Origin: Balanoglossus misakiensis
Taxonomy: Eukaryota; Hemichordata
Length of the DNA stretch: 64,000 nucleotides
Direction of reading: 5' to 3'
Assembly: GCA_040954595.2 (NCBI GenBank)
Contig: CM082598.2
Span: forward strand, 5,270,001 to 5,334,000
Under the pieces are notes generated by a model. The model saw nothing but the letters and a program-made list of their open reading frames with translations, had not been told where the DNA came from and ran no database searches. A program made the translations under genes and the position numbers. Each line of letters opens with the position of its first letter. Within the stretch, counting starts at the first letter, position 1. Below, in pieces: positions 22,801-33,932 of this stretch.

Positions 22801-25734
22801 TTTTGACATATTCTGTGTGATATGGGAGTAATAACTCGCCCAAAATGAATAAATAGTAGAGAATGATTATTCATTATGGCGAGTTTTTTTCACTTGTGAG
22901 TCTACAAGCGGGATGGAAGGTGTGTGTGGTTGACCGTTCATTTACTACATATCCACATGTACATTAACGTAACGGTGTCTTGTATCAAACATAATGGAAA
23001 AAGGGGCAGTGAGAGAGACTTTGTCCCTTTAATTCACTAAGGATATGTGTATTTTTCTTGTCAGTTCGTAAGCTTACAGACATAACTGAAATTTTTGACA
23101 ATTTGTTTTTCATGATTCATTCAGCTCCAAACGACATAACTTCAGGAAAACCGGATGTGACGTACTACATGGGTTTAAACCAAATGTCATATGTTAGGGG
23201 CCAGATGAACGTCGCTCGCTACAATTTCATTGACGGGATCTCGTTCAAACACCCTAAGACGCCGTTGATTTTCAAGCAAGATGACCAACCTACAATTTGT
23301 GACTACGATGAAGTAAAGGACATGAAAAATTCTTGTGACCTTGACGGCGGAAATCCAGTATGCCAGTGTACATATTTAATAAATGTTGAATTAGGATCGG
23401 TAAGTCATATGACTAAATCGCAATTCATAGAAAAAATATAATTTAAAATTATATTTGTAAAGAATGTTTTCTCAAGTGAACCTATCTTAGGAAGTTTCCG
23501 CTTGATAACATTTTATGCGTTTATCCCATTATGTTGGCCAAGGAACAGCAATTGCTGCTGATTGTAATATATGTTGATCTCACAACTTTCTGAGATATTC
23601 TAAACATGTATACCCATTAAAGGAATACGGTCACCTCCAATTTACATACGCTCATATATGGCTGAAATGGCGTATTTGGGCGTTCTAAAGAACATATGGT
23701 GGCGCTCTTTTTTTCGCGTGTGCCACCCACTGAAAATCAGTGATTGGCTAGATCTCATTTTGCCATGGTAACTATAGCTAATTTTCAATGGGTGACCGTA
23801 TACTTTTAAAGCAGCATTCAGTTGTGTCATAGAAACACCCTCACGTGTAAAAGGATGGGCTTATTTTTGCTGAACACATGCATTGAAATTATTTCCACGA
23901 GAACAGACAACTTTATTCTGGACTCAAAACTCAATCCTTGTGTGCAAACATTTCATGCATTGAAGAAAATAACAAAAATCTCTTAGTGAGTACGGTAGTC
24001 AGATAATCATGAACAAAGAGGTAAACAATATTTTAAGATCGCTTCAATGTTGGTAATAAAGTGTGGATTTCCCTGCCAGGTCGTTGAGGTCGTTGTTGTC
24101 AATGAAAACAGACAAGTCAGAGAGAGTCACCCGATGCATTTGCATGGCATGAACTTCCGGGTCGTTGCCATGGGAAAGGTCAACTACCCACTATATAAGC
24201 AAGAGGTCGAGCTAATAGACAAAATAGGTGAGTTTTCTAGATTTATCAGAGAATGCAAAAAGTCAGGAAATGCTTCACTGTAGCTGAAATCTAAATTAAT
24301 CTGCAGTTCCTAATTACATATTTTCCAATGTCAATACACACACACAATACATATTCATATAGAATTTGATATTCAGTCGTCTGCTGGCGCTTCTGCACTC
24401 CGCGACTGAAGCACTAAAGGTCAAAGGTCGCAAAGCGCCTTCGCCGCGCGCTCAATGTAGCGCGGGCGGACGACAGAACCACAGCAGTCTTTGATTTCAC
24501 TAAATGCGCGGTTAGAAATTTTGTTCGTAAACTAAGGACTGAACAATTGAAATGGTAGTCTTCCACATCTCGGCTGCACGCTGACCAAATTATAACTTGT
24601 CCCTTGCCGATCCTGACCCAGCAAAGAACAGAGCGACCTAGCTAAAGGCAGGTAGCCTACATGTAAAATGAACTACTACGACAAATACCAATTCACTGAA
24701 AAAAAATCTGCTTGCTTGAAAGTGAACAGAGGATTTACTCTGGCTGTGATACTGTTTACTAATGATAGTGTTACTTGCGCGAAATTCCTAGCCTAACTGC
24801 GCAAAAATTACTGGAAAACATAAAAAAATTATACTCACAGGTATCTCTGCCCGACCCGCGCGCCGGACAAGAAATTGTGCTTATTTATTTACGCACGGTA
24901 TTGTGCAACTTCCGGTATCGCACGTGTTCGTGTAGTGACTGCCCTCTCCCGTTGCATTTTAGGTCTACTCGATCGCAATTTAGACCATGCGGTGATCAAG
25001 GACTCCGTTACCGTGCCGGCTGGTGGATATACTGTGCTCCGTTTCCATGCCGACAATCCAGGGTACTGGCTTTTCCACTGCCACATTGAGTTCCATTCCT
25101 CGGTAGGTAAATACCAGGAAGGCTTGAGTTCTCTATGACGTAAGGAAGGTGAAAGGTTAAAAAATACATTCGGGGTCAATGAACTGGAGAACCCCCAATC
25201 TGGCCGATTGGATTAATACCTAAAGGAGAGATTTTTTCCATCGAGAGGGTGGGGAAAAAACAACTGTTACGGAGAAAATCCTTCAAACGTTACCGCTTTT
25301 ATCTAACTGAATTATGAAAGCAGCTTTGCCGTACAAATAACATGCAAGTAGCCTGGTCTCCATACCCAGTGTGTTTTAGATAGACTCACACGCTAGATCT
25401 ATCTAAAAACACTGGGTATGGTGACCAGGCTACATGCAAGGGACTACAATCATTTTTTTTTCATACAAAGCAAGAATTGCAGATTGTCTGTGTGGCAGTA
25501 AGGAAGAAAATGAATATCTGAAACTCCATGACAACACATATCTAAAAAATGGTGAATTGCCGGAAACGATTGAATATCTAGTCATTGAAAAACAATGGAA
25601 ACGAAAATCTTGACAATGTCAACTTTTGTATTACCTACTCACAGGATGGTGGCATGGCATTGGTTTTCAAGGTTGGCAAAGACAAGGATATCCCGGATGT
25701 ACCTGAAGATTTCCCTCGATGCGATTGGCCGTAG
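19813..25734 (+). CDS. secreted laccase-like multicopper oxidase
   Basis: Exons: 19813-19876, 20853-21091, 21423-22106, 22545-22749, 23125-23399, 24080-24227, 24963-25102, 25645-25734; 614 aa. The enzyme oxidises phenols, amines or metal ions and reduces O2 to water through a type-1 copper and a trinuclear cluster. Exon 1 supplies a hydrophobic signal. Exon 2 has the HPCRRECE and Cys-rich start typical of animal laccases. Copper motifs: HFH (125-127), HSH (169-171), HPMHLH (506-511) and HCHIEFH (577-583, with Cys578). [12 protein letters not shown] and ADGVYG are also family hallmarks. Two oddities: Phe128 follows the first motif where family members usually have Gly, and the Met after HCHIEFH lies 11 rather than 10 residues past Cys578. 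A phenoloxidase or ferroxidase role cannot be chosen from sequence. Confidence 0.92.
22779..23032. mobile_element. MITE family A, internally deleted copy
   Basis: Both TTAA-flanked ends are present. The left arm is mostly deleted after AGGGACAAAGTCGC, while centre and right arm are retained. It sits in oxidase intron 4, about 30 bp after the donor. Confidence 0.85.
23617..23809. mobile_element. MITE family C, copy 1
   Basis: TTAA then AGGAATACGGTCACCTCC; right end GGTGACCGTATACTT near TTAA; 193 bp. The interior has GGCTGAAATGGCGTATTT, TTTTCGCGTGTGCCACCCAC and GATTGGCTAGATCTCA. It is in oxidase intron 5. Confidence 0.9.
25349..25432. mobile_element. 84-bp foldback MITE with 8-bp target duplication
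   Basis: The ends TAGCCTGGTC and GACCAGGCTA are inverted repeats that continue inward as CCATACCCAGTGT and ACACTGGGTATGG. CATGCAAG flanks both sides exactly (25341-25348 and 25433-25440). An 8-bp duplication is typical of hAT insertions. It is in oxidase intron 7. Confidence 0.85.
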
Positions 25735-25801
25735 ACAGTTCCTAATAATTTGATGCAGTCAAGTGTTATGGTGAAATTTCACTGACCAATAAGCGAAGTA
25801 T

Positions 25802-25807
25802 AATAAA
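25802..25807 (+). terminator. polyadenylation signal of the oxidase gene
   Basis: AATAAA 68 bp after the TAG stop at 25732-25734, and just before a family E element. Confidence 0.7.
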
Positions 25808-25830
25808 GAAACGGCCATCTTTTTTGTTGA

Positions 25831-26013
25831 TACAGTCAAACCTGCGTTAGTGGTCACCCCTATATTGTGGTCACCTCTATGTAGTGGCCATTTTGTCACA
25901 GTCCCTGTGCAATTCACGAATATTAATTAACCTCTATATAAAGGCCATATCTGTCTATAAAGGCCAGTTTAGGAAAGTCCCTTGACTGGCAACTATAGAC
26001 AGGTTTGACTGTA
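25831..26013. mobile_element. MITE family E, copy 2
   Basis: Ends TACAGTCAAACCTG and CAGGTTTGACTGTA are perfect inverted repeats. The body matches 11917-12085. It lies immediately downstream of the oxidase polyadenylation signal. Confidence 0.9.
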
Positions 26014-26834
26014 AATGAAGTCACGTGCGGGGTTGAATTCAATATTCAACAATAACAATACTCATTACCATAAAGGGTCTCTGTTAGAAAAAAAAATACT
26101 GACAAGCCACTATTTATGTTTTACAGTGTATAACCAAAACAAAAATGCTGAGAAAATAATCCAAAATCTAAGATGTTGGAGCTTCTTTTATCACATGCAA
26201 TTTAATGTAATACCATCCAGTATGTTTCGGACTATGTTTGAATCACAACGGTGTTAGTAAACCGAAGGACACTGTACAATGCAGTGTTATAGTGTTTATT
26301 AATTTGCTTATGTAACGGCCTGGATTGTGGTCATTTTGCGTAATATAACCAAACAATGCAAAGCTTGTCATTATGAAACTTTCTACAGATGGCATGCCAT
26401 TAATTGCTCTGAGAATCATTAGCAATGTAATGTTAATTAACCATTTACCTGCATATTAATTAAAACAATTACTACTTCTCATTGAATGAACAAAACTCGT
26501 CTCTGGTAATATTTGAACTTCGTGTGAGAATTTTTCATTTGCACAGCAAAAGGGACACATACTCTTCCCACGTTCCATTTAGCATGTCCCGAGTACTAGT
26601 AACTCACCAGGTCGGAACCATGAAGTCAAATTTTGACAATTGCATGGAGATATGCATCATCGGCACATGAAAGGCCATTTCTGTCAGGTCACATGATGCC
26701 GGCCAGCGCGCCATGAACCATACGTGCATGCAAATGTACGCCTAGACTGCAAATGTATGCCTGGACACATTAAAATTATTCTGGCATTGGTCTCCAGCTC
26801 ACACGCATGTGTAGTTGTTCAACTTATACACAGA
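26014..26834. other. intergenic between oxidase and first receptor gene
   Basis: No exon or repeat family was recognised. It must hold the promoter of the receptor gene, but no clear TATA box is seen. Confidence 0.5.
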
Positions 26835-28348
26835 ATGACCGAAACGATGACAGGGCGAGTGTTAACAGCCGCGGTGTGCCTCCTATTGTGGTGTACAGTT
26901 GGTGAGTACTTCGGACATACATATTTTCATATTGGCCAGTTATGTGCAACTTTCCTAGTGTCAGTTACTAGTGGATATCTTTCTACCTGTTCGATTTGTC
27001 AAACAGCCGAATAATAACCAGAAAATTATCTAACAGAAATTATTTAAATGTATTTCAAGGTTATTTTGGTGCATGTTATGTTAACCAAGTTAACGATACG
27101 CAGATTAATATTTTTATACCGCCACATTTGTAGAGATAGTCAAACATAACATCCTTCGACAACGGATAACCTTAACATGTTATTGCTCGCTGTTTTGACT
27201 TGATATGTCGTTTTATCGGTGAATCAGCTGGCCTCTGCGTGGACCTTGATTGGCCTATTGTTACACACGCCATCGCCAGGTTTATACATTGGTTTTGGTG
27301 TCACACAAATGCAATAATATTATGATTGTATAGTAATAATGCGTTGTATCCACGTGCAGGCTATGAGTTGACTTTTGACAACCGCTCATTAAGCATATTT
27401 CAGTGGGGAATATTTGATTCGCGACACCATTACTATATAATGACAAGAATGCAGCAAAAATAGAAATTGGCTTTCGCAAAGCTTCCAAAAATAACGGCCA
27501 TTCGGGTTCCACAATTGGAGTGGAATTACACACTCTTCGTTGTCGTATGCCTGCGATGTTGTGTTTTCACTTCGAACGGATCTCTGACCTTGACTCTCAC
27601 AAAACATTTGAGTAAAAATGAAAGAAATGGGCAACGTCTTCGGCAACTTTCGGTACCTAAGGAAATCGATTAGAATGAACCCTGTCGGAGAAACGAGTCG
27701 ACGGACGTTTTCCGTGCCATGGCACATGTGGCACCCGATCACAAAACAATCAACGGGAAAAGGACTGACTGTAAAAAGGTAAATTTTGGGTTTCATGAAT
27801 ATTTGTGTGTCTGTATATATATTCTGTGATTCATACGATTTTACTGGACGAATTCTATGACTACATTTTGCACATTTTTAGACTGCAATCCCATGACACG
27901 TGACATTGACTGCAGTTGTCGTCTGCTTCCGTTCCACATATTTTGTTTGAACTTCTACCCCCCCCCCCCACTTTGAGCATGAATCACGCGTTTTCTTGAC
28001 ACCCCACATTCCACATAGCACTTGGTTTTAGATAACTTTGCACATTTGCACATTTTATTTTCAGATAATCCACCACTTCACATGATAGGCACGTCTGAAG
28101 ACACGTACTTGACGGGCACCGAGCACGTTGTTGTGTGCACAACATGAGCCACCAGTTAAATCTGACCAGATGTGAACGAAAGTGACGCGGAATCACGTGG
28201 TTGTGATATTTAAATTTAAAGCAATGCAAAGCAAAGCAGTGACTGTACATGTATTCTAGGAAAGGAACTGGAAACCGCTATTCAAGTGATAATAAACATG
28301 ATATCCATGTGCATCGACTCCGACTCACATTTTATTGCACAATTGTAT

Positions 28349-28431
<83 letters not shown>

Positions 28432-31395
28432 CTTCGTTTGATTTTTATCTGTTCGTTCTGATTTTCATTTATTAGCCCCATTAAATAACTAAAGATAACC
28501 ATGAACACAGGAAAAGCGCCACAGAGTACAGAAAAGGGTTTATACTACATTTCACAGGTGATTGGCTTTATTCAGTTTCAGGTGCGAGCATCGAGAGCCA
28601 ACTTTACAGGAGTTTACTGGAGGACTATGATCGTTTGGCGAGGCCAGTAGAGAACGCCAGTGATGTTGTCATGGTGAACATGTCCCTTTCATTGGTACAG
28701 TTGCTGTCGGTGGTACGTAGAATTTGATTACTGACCGGGGGTGTACTTCCTATGTGTTACAATGATTTGTTTTAAAATGGGGACCATTTACATCGATCTC
28801 ATGAATATTAATAATCGCATTAATATTCATGAGTGCGACCACCAATTTGTTTTGGCTGGGCAAAACCCTGTGGGGTTTACTACATTTTGGGTGAAAATGG
28901 CCTAAAAGGGCGACTTAGCTTTGAACGCAGGCTACACACCAGAAGCATATTTTATGAGGGGTACATCCCCGGAATGAGAGCAACACCAAATACTGGCTAC
29001 CAATTGGTTGAACGTGTCATGCGTCAGGTAGCCTCATTGGTTACTGCAATAATCTGTTCTCTGTGCTGTTGTTTTTTTTTTCTTCAGGATGATAAAAATC
29101 AGGCAATTACAGTTAGCATTTGGTTATATCAAGTAAGTGATATAAAATGTTTTTTCCGATGAAGTTAGGGTATCAGACATGTAAATTTTTGTAAGACAAA
29201 AAAACGGAGGTTTGGGGTGTGTAAATGGGAAGTTTCTGAAAAATGCAATGTTTCTGTGAACGGTCAAATCTTATTTGCTCCAGTTTTTACCCCCCCCCCC
29301 CTCCCACCCCTCCCCCACCCCCCCCCCCCCCACACACACACCACCACCACCCACCGAACGCTCATTCACACTGGCAATGTCGACGTTTGCATAACAGAGT
29401 GTTGTTTGCAACGACTCATGACGCATCGATGTCACTGTACTTAGCATCAAATCATTTTGGCTATTTTTGGGAATATGTGAATTGCAGATCTGGAATGACT
29501 ATCGTCTGAGGTGGAACCCGCATGATTATGGTGGTATGAGCTATATCCTGTTACAGGCCAGGGATATTTGGTACCCGGATACTGGCCTTTATATGAGGTA
29601 AGTTTATTTTTTTTCCACCATAACGTTGATATTAGAATCAGTAAAATAATATTCAGTAAAATAATAGAATCAATAAAATAATAGAATCAGCAAAATATTA
29701 GAATCAATAAAATAATAGAATCAGTAAAATATTGGAATCAGTAAAATATTACAATCAGTAAAATATTAGAATTACAGTAGTAATGAAATAGAACAGTGAC
29801 GTATAAGCTACTTTCAAGGTACTAGTATGTTCTAATTACAACCCTGTTTCAAACAGATTGTAAAACTCGGCTTTCTCTTTTCTTATCCTACAAAGCGCCA
29901 GACAAGCAGAAGAGCAGCACCCGTATGTGATAACCGACTGGTTTCTGCTGCGAATACACTCCGACGGAACGGTCTTCGCACAGTCCCCGCACTGCTGGGA
30001 TATCCCCTGCAACCTGGACATCACCCTCTTCCCGAACGACCACCAGCACTGCAAGATCGCCGTCGGCCAGTGGTCGGTCGCACACCTCGGAGCAGGTCGA
30101 CTACGTGTCCGTCTTCCACGTCGTCATGAAGGAGCTCTATATTCCCAGCAACTCGTGGGAGTTCACCGGCTCCGTGGTGCATAAGGATTACAGCTACGAC
30201 ATCCACTCGGGCGGGCCGTACGCTTACATCAGCTTCAGTCTCTTCCTGGACAGGAAGCCGCTGTTCTATTTCCTCAACCTGACCATTCCCGCCATGCTAC
30301 TGGCCGTCCTGTCCACCCTGGTGTTCTACTTCCCGCCAAATTCACCCGAGAAAATACCGCACGGCTTGTCCGTCCTGTTAACCATCTTCATCTTCGATAT
30401 CCTGGTGATCGACATCATGCCCGCCAGCTCAGACAACATCCCCGTAGCCTCCAAGTACCTCTTCACCAACATGATCCTAACCGTCCTGTGCATCATATTC
30501 TCCGCCGTGCTGAGGAGCATGTACCACATGGAGGGACGCTTCTGCAGCCGCAAAAAGGCCGCGCTGGTCTTCATAGCATCACTCCTCTGGGTCCCGGTCA
30601 AGTGTCGAGGGGTCCACAAACGACGGGAGTTCGATGCCAAACTGGGGGTGCGACTGAAGGACTACGACAGGCCGCACTCGAAACTGTGCGACAAAGACGG
30701 CAACTGCCGGCCGCTGTCCGGAGACTTTGGGCACAAAGCCGAGATCAGACTACTAAACGATAAAATCGAGGCGATTCAGAGAAAGTTTGAGTCTGATACA
30801 GTCAAAGATGACATATTGGTGAGTTTCTTACGTTTTAAGGAAAAGGGAGGTCTAAGTGAACTTTTACATGTGCTATTCCTTGTTCATGAACTAAAGCTAT
30901 ATACGAAGACATAATAAATTTCCAAGACCCAACATGCAGATATTGAAATCAATTTGCATATCTCCTACTAATCTAAATCAACGTTATGTCAATCGAATAC
31001 AAAATGTTGCAGATTGGGTTTTACTGACAATGGTGGCGCTTCCGGTTTCCGAACTATTGATAGCTGGCGGGTTTAGTCTCGGTTACCCAGACCCCCCTGC
31101 TTCTTCCGTTGGGCACTCCAGAAAGAGGGTCTGGGGGAAACCCCATAGAAAACTCTCTTTCTGGAGTGCCCAACGGAAGAAGCAGGGGGGTCTGGGTAAC
31201 CGAGACTACTGGCGGGTTATATTACTGAAATCTGTATTTTTATTCTCTTTTTAGGACAGTGATTGGAAGTTGCTGGCTTACGTATTGAACCGGGCATCCT
31301 TCATCGTCCTGATGTGCATGAGCGTCGGCCTATCACTTTGGAATGTTCTGGTTGGGGTCATGGTTCATCCGGAAGAAACCGAACATGGAGGCTAG
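26835..31395 (+). CDS. nicotinic-receptor-like subunit 1 (Cys-loop channel), frameshifted
   Basis: Exons: 26835-26901, 28582-28712, 29088-29132, 29488-29597, 29896-30818, 31255-31395. The 45-bp exon 3, 110-bp exon 4, very long exon 5 and short final exon with M4 match vertebrate neuronal nAChR genes. Visible features: signal peptide; DDKNQ and IWNDYRL; loop A IWYPDTGLY; a 15-residue Cys-loop with FPND; RKPLFYFLNL before M1; M1-M3 in exon 5; DSDWKLLAYVLNR before M4. No vicinal Cys pair is present in loop C, so it is a non-alpha type. At 30073-30080 GTCG is duplicated in tandem, shifting the frame in the loop-B Trp-Ser segment. Read literally, the protein stops after about 213 residues with no membrane domain. 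Beyond the shift the correct frame stays open to the normal end, so the break is recent, allelic or an assembly error. Without the extra 4 bp it would be about 470 aa. Confidence 0.88.
27955..27971. repeat. poly-C run
   Basis: A homopolymer C tract in intron 1 of the first receptor gene. A longer C-rich region lies at 29289-29332 in intron 3. Confidence 0.85.
28346..28431. repeat. (TTTA)n microsatellite
   Basis: About 21 TTTA units in intron 1 of the first receptor gene. Confidence 0.95.
28798..28833. repeat. perfect 15-bp palindrome
   Basis: CTCATGAATATTAAT, a 6-base loop, then ATTAATATTCATGAG, located 85 bp after the exon 2 donor of the first receptor gene. It is too short to classify as a transposon. 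Confidence 0.8.
29634..29775. repeat. tandem repeat, 15-17-bp unit
   Basis: About eight units of the form AGAATCAGTAAAATATT with small changes, in intron 4 of the first receptor gene. Confidence 0.85.
31074..31208. mobile_element. near-perfect foldback element, 135 bp, 10-bp target duplication
   Basis: The two arms of about 54 bp are perfect reverse complements (TAGTCTCGGTTACCCAG ... CTGGGTAACCGAGACTA) around a short loop. CTGGCGGGTT flanks both sides (31064-31073 and 31209-31218). It lies in the last intron of the first receptor gene, 46 bp before exon 6. Perfect arms and duplication imply a very recent insertion. Confidence 0.9.
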
Positions 31396-33932
31396 GCATT
31401 GTGGGAATCGCTCGTGATACCGGAAGTCTCCCTCTGATCCTGCTGTTGAGAGCGCACGATCGGGTAACTTTCAAAGGCGACAGGGTAATTTAAAACAACT
31501 GGGCGATCGAGAGCTACTCAGAAATTATGCAAGAATCATTCCAAAGAGAGTTCGGTAACCCCGCACTCTATACCAAGATGCGTGCGTAAAGCCATATGCA
31601 GCCATCTTGACAGACGGCCTTGATGAGTTAAACGTAAATAGAACGCGACATAACTCCGCGACATCTGCCCCCGAGTTGAGTCGAGCCAAGTTATTTTCAC
31701 GTCAGACGCGATGTATTCTACAACTACAGTACTTTCATAGGGGCAGCATGGGCGGAGTTTTTCTTTTACTATTGAACACGATTACACAGAGAATAGCTCG
31801 AAGGTTTTATTTTAACACACTTTCAAAATTGATTATTATCTCATTTACATTTCCCCAGTGAAAATAAGTCCGGTTACAACACACTAATTGGCAGTACATA
31901 TGTAACAATTAAATGACAAATACATGTTATATAACACACAGAAAATGCAGAATTTATCCATATTTCGATATGTAATCTGACCAATCTCAATGTCATTGGC
32001 GCATTATCTACCAACATTGTTTTTGCTTTGTCCGCAGGGATTTATTGACAAGGCGTGTAGTTTGCATGTGGCTTTTTAATAGTCTTTGGTAAGAAAATGA
32101 CATTTTCAGGCAACCTACGTTAGGTACACAAGTAACATGCTTTCTTAACTTAATGTGGTTCGCAAGGTTGACAAGTTCACAGTTTCTACATCTGCTGTTA
32201 GGGGAGAACCGTTGTATTTCTGGGGGAGGGGATGGAGAATTAGGGGGTGGGTGGCAGATGGTGCGAAGAAAAACATTTTTCTTCTGCAATGCCCTAAAGA
32301 AAAATGTGTGTCAGTAAAGACATTTTCAGTCACTGTTACGGCATTTTTTCTATGTATTGCCAGTCCACATTTCTCTCAAGGCTTTGTAGAAATCAAATAT
32401 TTCTCCCCATAAACACTTTTATATATTGTCTGCATTTTATTGACAGCCTGAATGGGAAGCATGGAAGTTTGTAATTGCTTTGTCAAGTCAACGGTGTGTT
32501 TGCATCATTACAGGCCCATATGTGTTTTTCAAAAGACGATTAAAAACAAAGCTTTTCAACACCTAGAATATCTGATTAATCACTCTTTTGTTACAGGTCG
32601 CGCGGTTTCCTTTCAATTAGGCTGTTCGTGTGTTCCGGGTGTCCGAATTAAGTTGCACGTGCGATATTTCCAAGTAATTTATTCACAGTAGTTACCAGTT
32701 GCTGTATGCGCAACTGGCTTAAAGGGACAAAGTCTCTCTCTGGCTACACCCTTCCCATTAATTTTTGTTTGATACAAGACACCGGCTTATGTTATTCTAC
32801 ATGTGGATATATAGTGAATCAATGTTCAACCACACACAACTTCCATCCAACTTGTAGACACGAGAGTGAAAACTCGCCAAAATGAATAATCGGTGTTAAT
32901 TATTTATTCATTTTGGGTGAGTTTTTACTCTCATATTCTACAAACGGGATGGAAGTTGTGTGTGGTCGAACGTTGATTCACTATGTATCCATGCACATGA
33001 CATGTATATTAACATACACGATGTCTTGTATCAAACATAAGTAATGGGAAAGGGGCAGCGAGAGACAGACTTTGTCCCTTTAAATGTATCTCAGTCTGGT
33101 TTATGCTCGATAAATACCAACAAGTTGTCTCCATCCGGTATTTACACACGCCTCATCACAAAAACCAGTGACAATAAAACCGTTAGAATACTTTTGTTCT
33201 TGCCGACACCCTACCCCAGCTTAACTAATGAGTCTTTCCAACCGGTACAGTAGTTTAACGCGCACCTTACGGCCATAGTAAATGATCAAAATCGGGCGCC
33301 ATAAAAGTATGGGTTTGTGTGTATGAAGATTGAACGACCATCTGCACATGCGCAATCGTCTCCGCAACAACCGCCAGTTCCTTCTAGTTTTCTATTGGAG
33401 ACTGACATGACAATCTATACATTAGTGAAAACGCAAATTCACCTCGCCCATTATCAAAACACACGTGTCTCCACCGTCGTTCGGTTCCCAAGTTATTATT
33501 AAGAAAACAAGACACATTTCATTCCTCACGAAATCAGCCGGTTTGTTCGAAACACCTCTCTGAATTAAAAATATCCGATTCCTGCGTATAAACCCGGCGA
33601 TCGTGGTCTATGATACATGCTGAAGATATTTCACTCTTGAAATTGTCGTTTAATATCTCAGGGTTAACATTACATCGCACTAAATTTGCGACCAGGGTAT
33701 TTATTGCGTCACTAGGATACGAGTGTCCGATTATACTAATTAAAAAAATAATTACCCTGATTCCGTGACCTGTCCTATTCGATAAACCCTCTTGCCCAAA
33801 GAGATTATCAAAGTCATTATACATTCATAATCTGGCCAAGATGACACGCTGTTTTCGCCTGTGTGTGAAGCGGCCATTGTAATCAGCTGAATCTGGGACA
33901 CGACAGGGTTTTAATGAAAGTTGAACAGAGGA
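31396..33932. other. intergenic between the two receptor genes
   Basis: Contains a full-length family A MITE at 32719-33083 and otherwise nothing I can assign. No extra exons of either receptor are seen. The duplication therefore left about 2.5 kb between the stop of one gene and the ATG of the next. Confidence 0.6.
32719..33083. mobile_element. MITE family A, full-length copy (365 bp)
   Basis: TTAA, AGGGACAAAGTCTCTCTC, left arm, short centre around AAAATGAATAATCGG, right arm, GAGAGAC..TTTGTCCCT, TTAA. The whole element is close to one palindrome with arms of about 170 bp, so a transcript would fold into a long hairpin. Confidence 0.92.

Noticed and set aside
30060-30090. A short intron that would remove the frameshift in the first receptor
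   Set aside because: The only GT..AG pair available spans about 20 bp, far below a workable intron. The 4-bp duplication is the simpler explanation.
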